DNA from: a virus
Length of the DNA stretch: 54,235 nucleotides
IMG/VR virus record: IMGVR_UViG_3300025137_000002
Location: 1-54,235 of that record
Direction: 5' to 3' (one strand)
The first letter of the stretch is position 1, and every line of letters begins with the position of its first letter. The notes beneath the pieces were generated by a model. That model saw only the letters and a program-made list of their open reading frames with translations, was not told where the DNA came from and made no database searches. The position numbers and the translations under genes were made by a program. Below are positions 33,888 to 41,540 of this stretch, piece by piece.

Positions 33888-34262
33888 TTAATCATTTTTT
33901 TGCGAGTTTTCGTCATCATCATCATATTCCCTATAAAACTCAATAATGTGTAATGTATCCTGTAGATACCTTTTTATTTCTGCCATGTTCATAGATAAAT
34001 TTTCATATTCTTTAGTCGTCAAAGAATAGTAAGCAGAAATGGGAGCAGAGCCGTCCTCCAAATCTTTTAGATACTGTTCCATCAATTGAGGAGTCATGAC
34101 AGTCCAATCTACATCCACCATTTGGATTTCTAGGGGGAGTGGTGGGTGATACATTGGGGGACGCTCTGAAATCGTTCTGACCTCAACGGGCTTAGTTTGA
34201 CTAGGTATCATTGAACACCCAGCAAACATAAAACATAAACTAACTATCAGAAGATTTTTCAT
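33888..34262 (-). CDS. Outer-membrane spanin lipoprotein (Rz1-like)
   Basis: About 124 residues from ATG 34262 (an upstream TTG at 34271 is less likely). It has a signal sequence and lipobox (SLCFMFAGCS) with Cys as lipid anchor, followed by a Pro-rich periplasmic segment (RPPMYHPPLPLE) and an acidic tail. Overlap with the inner-membrane spanin gene fits the Rz/Rz1 arrangement. The tail after residue 60 is longer than in classical Rz1. Confidence 0.65.
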   Translation of the reverse strand: MKNLLIVSLCFMFAGCSMIPSQTKPVEVRTISERPPMYHPPLPLEIQMVDVDWTVMTPQLMEQYLKDLEDGSAPISAYYSLTTKEYENLSMNMAEIKRYLQDTLHIIEFYREYDDDDENSQKND

Positions 34263-34650
34263 CTTTCTCAAATTGTTTTGGGTCGCTTATTTTTTCAAAG
34301 TCGGCTTTTAATCTTTTGACGGCTTTGTTAATTTTAATTTCTATGAGTCCGGGTTTAGCTAGAGCAAGAGCATCTAGATCATGGTTCGCAAATGTTGACC
34401 TAAGTTTATTTACCTCTCTGGCAGTTTCTTGATTCTGTGCTGACAATTTATTATTTTGCTCTTGTAGTTGTACAGCTTTAGCTAGATGTTCAGCTATAGC
34501 ATCATTTTGTTGTTGTATTGAATTTTCTAGAGCTAGTTGATTGCCTTTGAGAACCGATATTTGGTCTAACAATCTATCTATATACCAAGAACTACCACTT
34601 ACTGATAGTATGAGCATGATACCTAGTGCGACTGCAATTTTAGTTCCCAT
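34240..34650 (-). CDS. Inner-membrane spanin (Rz-like)
   Basis: A 136-residue protein. One N-terminal transmembrane segment (IAVALGIMLILSVSGSSWYID) leads into a long coiled coil (residues about 30-100) and a charged C-terminus. With the overlapping lipoprotein it should span the periplasm and fuse the two membranes at the end of infection. A near-palindrome TTCCCATATTGGAA (34644-34657) covers its start codon. Confidence 0.68.
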   Translation of the reverse strand: MGTKIAVALGIMLILSVSGSSWYIDRLLDQISVLKGNQLALENSIQQQNDAIAEHLAKAVQLQEQNNKLSAQNQETAREVNKLRSTFANHDLDALALAKPGLIEIKINKAVKRLKADFEKISDPKQFEKDEKSSDS

Positions 34651-34673
34651 ATTGGAATTATTACCTCTACCGG

Positions 34674-36473
34674 TTATTTTTGCAACTTTCTTACTTCATC
34701 ATTTATTAAAGGAGCATATATTGTGACTGCTTCTTCTTTACCTTTTACTTTTATTTCATCAATAAGAGATACTGGCATGTCAATTAATTGACGGGTATAT
34801 TCTGAAATTAATATTGGAGTATCATATTTCCTAGTTGCCACTTCAAGTCTTGCCGATAAATTGACAGCATCGCCTATAACCGAATAATCAAACCTTGATT
34901 CAGAACCCATATTACCTACGATACAAGTCCCAGTATTTATACCTGTCCCAAATTTGACAGGTGGCATGTCAGATAATTGACTATTTAATTCTTCAGCTAA
35001 CAACTCAATCTCTATAGCCGACTTCAGTGCTAATTTGGCATGTTCTTTGCATTCAATAGGTGCATTCCAAAAAGCCATAATACAGTCGCCCATGTATTTG
35101 TCTATTGTTCCACCATTAGCCAATATGATATTAGTCATCTTATCTAAGAACATATTTATTAATTCAACTAATCCTTCAGGGTCATCAGCCTGTTTATACT
35201 TTTCGCTTATAGGCGTGAATCCTACAATGTCTGTAAACAGGAAAGTCATTTCTTTTCTTTCGCCACCTAACTTCATCATAGACGGGTCTTTAACTAATAT
35301 ATTGACCATGTCCGGTGATAGGTATGTAGAGAATTGGCCTTTGATTTGTTTGGCGAGTTTCCATTGTTCTTTAAACCTTAAATAGAAAGCAGTTGAGCCA
35401 GTCAAGAATTGAGATATTACTGCCCATGTAACATCAATCAATAAACCGGAAGCAATTAATGTAATACCACTATATATAGTTACAGCTATTATCAATATCG
35501 CTGATGTTATACCTGCGTAAACATTCATAAATGTTATACATAACCAAACGAAAAGAAGTGATATAACTATTATTGATATTTCAGCTATCAGGGAGTATTC
35601 AGGTATCCGAGGACTGTCGGGTATTAGTATTGACTCACTAAGTGCTGACTGAATTTTATGTGGCTCTAATAGTCCTACTGGGGTTGCTATTTGAGGCATG
35701 ACGCCTTTAGCAGTAACTCCTATAAAAACGAATTTACCATTAACATCCATTTCTTGTAAGGTAGTTTGAGGAGTATCCACCCATGATATCCATTTTCTTC
35801 CTAAAGTATCAGTCTTAACCGGCTCTAAACCTTGCACAACAACTTCTTCAATTCCTAATTCATTAGTCTTAATAATGTATGTCCCGTTTCCGGCTAGTGC
35901 TTTCATTACCTCTGTGCCGAAAGATGATACATAGCCGTCTGGCGTTTTATAAAGTAATGGTATTCTTCTTACTAATAAATCAACATCAGTCGGAGCCGAT
36001 GAAATACCTTGACCTGCAGAACTTTTTAGAATGTCAATGTTTTCAACGACCCCTTCAGACATGATACCACCTGCATTATCGCCTAAAATGACTGTGCCAC
36101 TTGGTTCGGGATAAAGTCCGTTAGGTACAGCAAACATACTTAAAATGGAACCACCATAATTTAACACTTGTGCGAATGCTTCATCGCCACCCAATCTATC
36201 AGGTTGTGGGAAAGATATTACCCAACCAACGCCCAAAGCACCTTTGTTAAGTAGTTGTACATGAATCTCTGCAAGCCTCTGCCTAGGTAAAGGGTAGCCA
36301 CCTTCTCTCGCTACATCTTCTTCGGTAATGTTCAGTATCGTGAAATATCCTGATGGCTCATATTGTTTTACAAATCTATCAAATGTTTTAAGTTTTAATG
36401 TTTCAGTAGGTGTCGTTTGGTAAACCAAAGGTAGTGATAGGATAAAGATAATTGGGATAATCAAATACTTCAT
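34674..36473 (-). CDS. CHASE2-domain class III adenylate cyclase
   Basis: A 599-residue membrane protein. An N-terminal transmembrane segment, an extracytoplasmic CHASE2 sensor (about 20-295) and two or three membrane helices (about 300-375) precede a class III cyclase (about 400-590). The catalytic residues are present: FLFTDIVGFT (metal Asp), IDKYMGDCIMAFW (second Asp and the Lys for adenine), SRFDYSVIGDAVNLSARLE (Asp for adenine, Asn and Arg for the transition state). The Lys/Asp pair predicts ATP as substrate, giving cAMP. The start is the ATG at 36473, since 36476 is TTG. Such a sensor-cyclase is rare in phages; it lies downstream of the FecR and curli genes, separated by an opposite two-gene insert. 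Confidence 0.88.
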   Translation of the reverse strand: MKYLIIPIIFILSLPLVYQTTPTETLKLKTFDRFVKQYEPSGYFTILNITEEDVAREGGYPLPRQRLAEIHVQLLNKGALGVGWVISFPQPDRLGGDEAFAQVLNYGGSILSMFAVPNGLYPEPSGTVILGDNAGGIMSEGVVENIDILKSSAGQGISSAPTDVDLLVRRIPLLYKTPDGYVSSFGTEVMKALAGNGTYIIKTNELGIEEVVVQGLEPVKTDTLGRKWISWVDTPQTTLQEMDVNGKFVFIGVTAKGVMPQIATPVGLLEPHKIQSALSESILIPDSPRIPEYSLIAEISIIVISLLFVWLCITFMNVYAGITSAILIIAVTIYSGITLIASGLLIDVTWAVISQFLTGSTAFYLRFKEQWKLAKQIKGQFSTYLSPDMVNILVKDPSMMKLGGERKEMTFLFTDIVGFTPISEKYKQADDPEGLVELINMFLDKMTNIILANGGTIDKYMGDCIMAFWNAPIECKEHAKLALKSAIEIELLAEELNSQLSDMPPVKFGTGINTGTCIVGNMGSESRFDYSVIGDAVNLSARLEVATRKYDTPILISEYTRQLIDMPVSLIDEIKVKGKEEAVTIYAPLINDEVRKLQK

Positions 36474-36506
36474 CAAGTAACTGTAGCATAAAGTAAATAA
36501 TATTAT

Positions 36507-36546
36507 TATTCCAAAAAGGGTTTACTTTTCTAAAATAATGATGATA
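36507..36546 (+). promoter_or_regulatory. Rightward promoter with 19-base element
   Basis: TATTCCAAAAAGGGTTTAC at 36507-36525 followed by TTTACT and GATAAT after 16 bases. The following sequence closely matches that of the leftward copy near 4282, including ATGATGATAATGAAATGG. It should express the two small zinc-ribbon genes (36592-36919). Confidence 0.7.
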
Positions 36547-36591
36547 ATGAAATGGTTGATACTGTAAATTGATAAATAGGAGAAATTGAAT

Positions 36592-36762
36592 ATGACAATA
36601 AGAATAGAAAGAACTGGTGGTTTTGAACTTCAGGCTTCTGAATGCCCTAAGTGTCAGGCTCCCACGCTTGACCAAACTTCCAATCGTGAGGATTGTGAGA
36701 ACTGTGGCTACTGGCTTGTCTACGCCACTGGCGAGGGTTGGGGTGGCTATCGTGAAGAATAG
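36592..36762 (+). CDS. Small zinc-ribbon protein
   Basis: A 56-residue protein with CPKC and CENC zinc pairs (residues about 18-38), behind AGGAG. It resembles small nucleic-acid or protein-binding ribbons. It and the next gene run opposite to their neighbours and have their own promoter. Confidence 0.6.
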   Translation: MTIRIERTGGFELQASECPKCQAPTLDQTSNREDCENCGYWLVYATGEGWGGYREE

Positions 36763-36919
36763 TCAATACGAGAAACGCTGTAAAGAGTGTTTCACAATAA
36801 CTGTTTCTGAAAAACCTTTAGAAAATGGTGAACCTTGTGAACCTTGTGAAATCATGAATCAATCTACTAAAAATTCTCACTTAGTTGACGATTGGATTCC
36901 TAAACATACACATCAATAA
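36752..36919 (+). CDS. Small zinc-knuckle protein
   Basis: About 55 residues from a GTG at 36752 overlapping the upstream gene. It has CKEC and CEPC pairs, likely a zinc knuckle. The start codon is uncertain. It ends 52 bases before the opposing FecR gene; this short gap has a weak AATCC/GGGATT hairpin. Confidence 0.5.
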   Translation: MKNSQYEKRCKECFTITVSEKPLENGEPCEPCEIMNQSTKNSHLVDDWIPKHTHQ

Positions 36920-36971
36920 TCCTACCTCTTAGGGATTGAATAAATCTGTATTTTCTATACTTGTTATACAT

Positions 36972-38087
36972 CTATCCTGAACTCTGCCTGATAGTTATAC
37001 TTGAATCGTTACCACCATTTATCCTTACAATTTTACTTACTCCGTCTTGAATAAACAGCACTGTATATGAACCTGAAACATTTAATTGTAAACTTGCTTC
37101 TTGATTAACTTTCCTTTGAATATTTAATACTTCACCGTCTATGAAAGTGACTATCTGCGTATCTGGGTCTTGCCCTAACGCTGTTCCTGATATTGCAACT
37201 GAACTTGCCAAAGCTAATGCATCTTCTTCTTTAGAGACAGCTAACTCGTCAATGATGTCTAACAAATCTTCTAAAAAATTAACATCAAGATAGTTTATAT
37301 CTAACTCATTAAACTCTAAGAAATCTTCTTGTAACAAATCTTCAGCTAAGTAATCAATATCTAAATCATCAAAATCAAGTATTGCATCACCTTGGTCAGC
37401 ATATACCTGCTCATCAAAAGTTTCTTGTTTTTCTGGTGGGGAAACAATCAACATGTTATCAATTATATTTAATGACAAATCAAGTATTACAGGCTTACTA
37501 GGTGCTGACTCAAAAACATCAACAGTTGTAGCCTCAAAAGGTTTAGTCAATACCACAGTACCCGTTGCTGTAACCACTTCAATACTGCCACTTGATACGC
37601 CAAACTCATCAGGCAATAATATTATTAAACTCCTACCTAGCTCATCAACAGTAGTAGTGAAATCAGTTCCACGAATCGCTATGTTTGCTGTTGGTGTTTC
37701 AAGTTTTATATTTTGTTTCGCTATAGCGTTAAATTTACCTGTAACGAATCTAGCAGTCCCAAGACTGAATCTAATACCTAACTCAGCTTTACTCGGGTCT
37801 GGGTCATATATGTATTTGGTAATTAGAAGCTTTGAGTGTTCAGTTAAACTAACTCGGCTATCATCAAGGAATGTAATAGCCATACGACCATTTTCAGTTT
37901 CAGCTTGGTCATTTTGTTGAATGCTAAAATCTAATTCAGCAGGGTAGTCTTTATCTCTAACTACTTGTGCTTCGCCGTTTAATTCTGATACGCCACCGAT
38001 TCTAACAACCGGTAGAGCTTCCCCCGTCATTTTGGGTGACACAGATATTAGAATTAGAAGTGTTAGCAATAATTTTAAGATAGTCAC
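36972..38087 (-). CDS. FecR-domain periplasmic protein
   Basis: A 371-residue exported protein. A signal sequence (TILKLLLTLLILISV) precedes the FecR domain at about 25-160: GGVSELNGEAQVVR, MAITFLDDSRVSLTEHSKLLI and ANIAIRGTDFTTTVDELG. The C-terminal half is acidic and repetitive (DFDDLDIDYLAEDLL) and then beta-rich. FecR proteins often accompany CHASE2-cyclases and surface-structure genes in bacteria. The GTG start at 38087 overlaps the curlin-like gene by 86 bases. Confidence 0.78.
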   Translation of the reverse strand: MTILKLLLTLLILISVSPKMTGEALPVVRIGGVSELNGEAQVVRDKDYPAELDFSIQQNDQAETENGRMAITFLDDSRVSLTEHSKLLITKYIYDPDPSKAELGIRFSLGTARFVTGKFNAIAKQNIKLETPTANIAIRGTDFTTTVDELGRSLIILLPDEFGVSSGSIEVVTATGTVVLTKPFEATTVDVFESAPSKPVILDLSLNIIDNMLIVSPPEKQETFDEQVYADQGDAILDFDDLDIDYLAEDLLQEDFLEFNELDINYLDVNFLEDLLDIIDELAVSKEEDALALASSVAISGTALGQDPDTQIVTFIDGEVLNIQRKVNQEASLQLNVSGSYTVLFIQDGVSKIVRINGGNDSSITIRQSSG

Positions 38088-38733
38088 GAGCTAATGTTGA
38101 TGATTGGTTAATGTTGAATGTATTAGTGCTTCCATCTAGTTCTAAGTAAAAGTAACCACTATCAGATGATGTGTTTCCGGCATAACCACTCGCTGTAAAA
38201 TTAATTGTGTTAGTGCTTCCATTGATGTCCATATAGTTTACAGCATTAGCATAATCTATATCAAAATCAAATGTGTTTGAATCACCAAGTATTATCCAAT
38301 CAAGATTGAGATAAGAAGCATCATCATTTTCGGCTATTTTTATATCTGCTTCATTACTGCTACCAGTTACATCAATATTCATGTTTATGTAATCAGATAT
38401 TTCTCCACCTGTACTATTAATTAATAAGTCCCATACATTTGAGTCACCATCAAATTCAAAGAATCCGGTAAAGTTGTCGCCATCAATAGCGTCTGATAAA
38501 AATTGGTTACTAGAACCTATTTGATTTATGTCAAGTATCATTGACACACCATCAAGGTCAAGTGCGGTCATAGAACCGGTTGTAGCTGAAGTGCCACCGA
38601 TTAAATTAGATGAGCCTAGTTGCTCTAAATCAATAGAGGCAGTATTTCCGCTTTGGGTGACTGATATCTCATTATCGGCATCAACTGATACTGCGACTGT
38701 TAACAATAATGAAAACAATAACTTATACTTCAT
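38002..38733 (-). CDS. Curlin-like repeat protein (putative amyloid subunit)
   Basis: About 243 residues from ATG 38733, with a signal peptide (MKYKLLFSLLLTVAVSVDA). Repeats of the form Q-x-G-x-x-N with alternating small and hydrophobic residues follow (SVTQSGNTASIDLEQLGSSN, LDINQIGSSNQF, DVTGSSNEADI, and so on), like CsgA/CsgB curlin repeats. It would be the substrate secreted by CsgG. Two C-terminal Cys residues are unusual. It has no clear enzymatic motif. The repeats are more degenerate than in E. coli CsgA. Confidence 0.68.
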   Translation of the reverse strand: MKYKLLFSLLLTVAVSVDADNEISVTQSGNTASIDLEQLGSSNLIGGTSATTGSMTALDLDGVSMILDINQIGSSNQFLSDAIDGDNFTGFFEFDGDSNVWDLLINSTGGEISDYINMNIDVTGSSNEADIKIAENDDASYLNLDWIILGDSNTFDFDIDYANAVNYMDINGSTNTINFTASGYAGNTSSDSGYFYLELDGSTNTFNINQSSTLARDYLKIIANTSNSNICVTQNDGGSSTGC

Positions 38734-39532
38734 GTTTCCAATATCCCCTGTCATAACCGACAGTAATAATATCTAATAATGCACTTTCTATTGCCTTTTG
38801 TAAAGCTATAGTGTTTGACTCATTAGTTGCCCTGCCAACTTCTATTTCTACTAACTCAGTTCCGGCTTCAATAAATTTGAATACATCTTGGCTTCTCCCG
38901 TGTGAATATATAGTTTTTGATTTGCTTGATTCAATTAATATTTCACCAGTGTTAACGCTTACCAACCTTAGACTCACAGTGACTTTATCAGTACGATACA
39001 TCTCACTTGAACCAACTCCTAAGTACCTTGCCCCGACACCACCACTCACCATATTCGTTTCATAAGATACAACAGCACCTTCAAATAAAACACCTGCGAA
39101 TAATAAAGGCAGTAATGCGTTGTCTTGTTTCAACTGCTCCCTCGTTGAGCGTATAAGCTGTCTCTCTTTTGTGAGATTATCAAGACCAACCCTTTCTACC
39201 ACTCTAAAGAACTTTCCGTCTGATACCTGTTTGAGTGTCCTGATTAGTAATGCTGATGGTTGTTGGGTAATAGCACTAGAGAATAATGCAAATTGACTAT
39301 TGCTTTTCCTTTGGCCTGTTTGGTCGGTAAATGCAGTTGGGTATACAGCGACTACTGGCATTATTATAGGTGCTACCACTTCTGATAAAGATTCCGATAT
39401 AGGTAATTCAAAAGGCGTATCCATACCTTTACTTGGGAATCTAGCTGACTCCGTATCTTTAGCTACATCTAAGATGCTACAGCTAGAAAGTAAAAGAACC
39501 AATAGGTAAGGTAATCTCTGTAACATTTCCAT
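38723..39532 (-). CDS. csgG: CsgG-like curli secretion channel lipoprotein
   Basis: A 269-residue outer-membrane lipoprotein with lipobox LLSSCS. It shares CsgG hallmarks: GGVGARYLGVGSSEMYRTDK, VSLRLVSVNTGEIL, SSKSKTIYSHGRSQDVFKFI and a C-terminal LLDIITVGYDRGYW. CsgG forms the nine-fold pore that secretes curlin subunits. It lies between CsgF-like and curlin-like genes, as in bacterial curli operons. A phage copy could export an amyloid or open the outer membrane. Confidence 0.9.
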   Translation of the reverse strand: MEMLQRLPYLLVLLLSSCSILDVAKDTESARFPSKGMDTPFELPISESLSEVVAPIIMPVVAVYPTAFTDQTGQRKSNSQFALFSSAITQQPSALLIRTLKQVSDGKFFRVVERVGLDNLTKERQLIRSTREQLKQDNALLPLLFAGVLFEGAVVSYETNMVSGGVGARYLGVGSSEMYRTDKVTVSLRLVSVNTGEILIESSKSKTIYSHGRSQDVFKFIEAGTELVEIEVGRATNESNTIALQKAIESALLDIITVGYDRGYWKHEV

Positions 39533-40013
39533 CTGCGTCCGTTATTTTAAGTGTAATCATTAAGCCATCAGGACTAACTGTATATTCTATTGTAGTCCCC
39601 ATGAACTCTAATACGCCTGATGTTTGTGGAGTTTCCCCGAAAAGTTGGTCAACCAGTTGTCTTGATAATTGTGCATAAATGCGACTTTCTAAATTCCTTA
39701 AAAATCTAGCGAGTGTAGTATTTTCTGCGTCTCTTTCTTGTTGCTCTTTCAAGGCTTTGAATTCAGCTTTAATATCTGCCTTACGATTAAACTCTTGATT
39801 TTCAATAGTTAAATAATGACTTGAGGTGCCGACTCCAGAAAATGATGGGTTCTTAAATTTATGTACTAATTCGTCAGCTTGTAGGTTATGCCAACCAATA
39901 CCTATTATTAAGATAAGTGCTATAACCATTATGAAATTGATTATCTTATCTTTTTGAATGTTATGTTTACGCCTAGCTATCTCTATTTTGCTCGGTCGCC
40001 CTTTCTTTGCCAT
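39483..40013 (-). CDS. csgF: CsgF-like curli assembly protein with N-terminal extension
   Basis: A 176-residue protein. The mature region has ELVHKFKNPSFSG, the N-terminal CsgF segment that plugs into CsgG, followed by an Asn/Gln-rich middle and a C-terminal beta part (TIEYTVSPDGLMITLKITDADG). Before the hydrophobic signal/anchor (FIMVIALILIIGIGW) it carries about 28 basic residues including KKGRPSK. This longer start is supported by a strong AAAGGAG 6 bases upstream of the ATG at 40013. A normal CsgF starts directly with the signal peptide. The gene overlaps its neighbours. Confidence 0.82.
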   Translation of the reverse strand: MAKKGRPSKIEIARRKHNIQKDKIINFIMVIALILIIGIGWHNLQADELVHKFKNPSFSGVGTSSHYLTIENQEFNRKADIKAEFKALKEQQERDAENTTLARFLRNLESRIYAQLSRQLVDQLFGETPQTSGVLEFMGTTIEYTVSPDGLMITLKITDADGNVTEITLPIGSFTF

Positions 40014-40242
40014 TATGCTCCTTTAACTCAATAGCTGTTTTCAGCTTCTCTTGTAATCGTATCATATCTTGATCTAATAGCCTAAGTTGGTCAGTTAGCC
40101 GTATTATAGTTTTTTGCATTTCGCTGACGGCAGGTTCTACAGTTTTCGTTATCGTTATCCAAACATAATAAACAAAGTACCCTAAACCGACTACCATGAT
40201 AGTTGTGAAACCAAATTTTTCTACTAATGTTACTATATCCAT
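39973..40242 (-). CDS. Small membrane protein with coiled coil
   Basis: About 89 residues from ATG 40242. One transmembrane segment (TTIMVVGLGYFVYYVWITI) and a long amphipathic helix (LTDQLRLLDQDMIRLQEKLK). Third of three similar consecutive genes. It could be a holin-like or anchoring protein; it precedes CsgF directly. Confidence 0.55.
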   Translation of the reverse strand: MDIVTLVEKFGFTTIMVVGLGYFVYYVWITITKTVEPAVSEMQKTIIRLTDQLRLLDQDMIRLQEKLKTAIELKEHNGKERATEQNRDS

Positions 40243-40535
40243 CAATCACGCCTAGCATCAATCTTCCCATCTTCTACGAAGTTTTCTGCTCTTGCTATCC
40301 GCGATAGGTCAGGTGCTAAATTCAAAGCACTTGATACAACTGTATCAATCCGAATGATGTCATTGTTCATTGTTGAAGCTCTCACTATCAACATTTTTGA
40401 AATACCTTCTACTGTTTTAATCTTGTTGACTAAACCAGTCATCATTTGTTTCATGATTAGAAATATAAAATAACCCATAACTAATCCACTAGCTATAGGC
40501 AATCCGACCTTTTCAATTAGGTCAAATGCTTCCAC
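40242..40535 (-). CDS. Small membrane protein
   Basis: A 97-residue protein with one transmembrane segment (IASGLVMGYFIFLIMKQMM) and a helical C-terminus. Part of a trio with its neighbours; function unknown, possibly holin-like. Confidence 0.55.
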   Translation of the reverse strand: MEAFDLIEKVGLPIASGLVMGYFIFLIMKQMMTGLVNKIKTVEGISKMLIVRASTMNNDIIRIDTVVSSALNLAPDLSRIARAENFVEDGKIDARRD

Positions 40536-40924
40536 TAATCTTCGCCTTTAAAACTCTTTGAAGCACCCGATGTACCGGCATATAGACCGAACCATGCCGC
40601 TCCTGCACCTACCACTATTGATATTAGACCCGATTGCTCAAAGGTAGGCGTAGGCAAATCCATAAACCATATTGTGCATTTATATAACAAGACGATATAA
40701 ACTGTTAAAAACATACGGGGAAAGATACGCCATGAATCAACAGCTTGTGCTAAATGTATCCATCTTTGATGAGGATTTACATTAGTCACATCTTCTAAGT
40801 CTCTTATTTTTCCTTTGAGTTCACTTATTTCTTGAACCATAGCCATGAACTTATTAAGGTCCATTTCAACTTCATTCCTATCCATGTCGCCACCAAAACG
40901 ACCACTTCCCATATTATCATTCAT
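40535..40924 (-). CDS. Membrane protein, two spans, holin-like
   Basis: A 129-residue protein. A charged N-terminal coiled coil (LNKFMAMVQEISELKGKI) precedes two membrane spans (FLTVYIVLLYKCTIWFMDLP and LISIVVGAGAAWFGLYAG). This two-span shape is found in phage holin-like proteins. AAAGGAG precedes the start. Confidence 0.6.
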   Translation of the reverse strand: MNDNMGSGRFGGDMDRNEVEMDLNKFMAMVQEISELKGKIRDLEDVTNVNPHQRWIHLAQAVDSWRIFPRMFLTVYIVLLYKCTIWFMDLPTPTFEQSGLISIVVGAGAAWFGLYAGTSGASKSFKGED

Positions 40925-40935
40925 AATTTACTCCT

Positions 40936-41115
40936 TTAAGTATATTTATCTTTTACTGCCTTTCTTGCTAGATAAAATCCACCAGTCTTGGCACTATCTC
41001 CGAACTTTCCTGAATCAATATCATGATATAGCTTATCAAGTTGGTCTTTGAACTTGCTGTAATATTGTTTCCTATTGTCTGCTTTTGATTGCTCTTTATG
41101 TAAGTTTATATTCAT
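40936..41115 (-). CDS. Small hypothetical protein
   Basis: A 59-residue basic protein (MNINLHKEQSKADNRKQ start), found by direct reading. It overlaps the end of the preceding tail-tip gene (ATGA) and precedes the membrane-protein trio. No family recognised. Confidence 0.5.
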   Translation of the reverse strand: MNINLHKEQSKADNRKQYYSKFKDQLDKLYHDIDSGKFGDSAKTGGFYLARKAVKDKYT

Positions 41116-41540
41116 TCCCCATACCTCTTAACAATTATTTGAGTTCCATTATGTTTTTGATAATGTAGCTTCTCAAATTTAATCATATATGTGCTTGGCT
41201 CTTGAACAGTTAATGTAAGAGTTGTATCAGTCATAGTTCCCTGTAATGTTCCGTCCATGTAAACTTTTGTGCCTGATGGTAGACCTGTAACATTTATTAC
41301 ATCATCAATAGCAGGAGTAGTTGTAGAGAAAGTAAAGTCCCAAGCTGTTTTTTGAACTAAAGCAGTAGCGTCAGAATTAACATAATAATTTTCATCAGGT
41401 TGGTTATCATCTGCTAAATCTAAAGCAACATGAGAAAAACCTAAATCCAATTGAGCTGTTTTTATGCCATCATTAATCTGACCTGTTGTAGACCAAACTA
41501 TTTCTTTATTAGAATTGTAAAAAATATTATATGTTGTCAT
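41112..41540 (-). CDS. Putative tail-tip protein
   Basis: A 142-residue beta-rich protein starting MTTYNIFYNSNKEIVWSTTG with a C-terminal Ig-like stretch (GLPSGTKVYMDGTLQGT). It closes a run of small tail-tip genes. A tail-tip or fibre role is inferred from its position and fold. Confidence 0.5.
   Translation of the reverse strand: MTTYNIFYNSNKEIVWSTTGQINDGIKTAQLDLGFSHVALDLADDNQPDENYYVNSDATALVQKTAWDFTFSTTTPAIDDVINVTGLPSGTKVYMDGTLQGTMTDTTLTLTVQEPSTYMIKFEKLHYQKHNGTQIIVKRYGE

Noticed and set aside
36617-36751. N-terminal extension of the second zinc-knuckle gene.
   Set aside because: The extra 45 residues are the first zinc-ribbon gene read in another frame; a GTG at 36752 gives a compact product.
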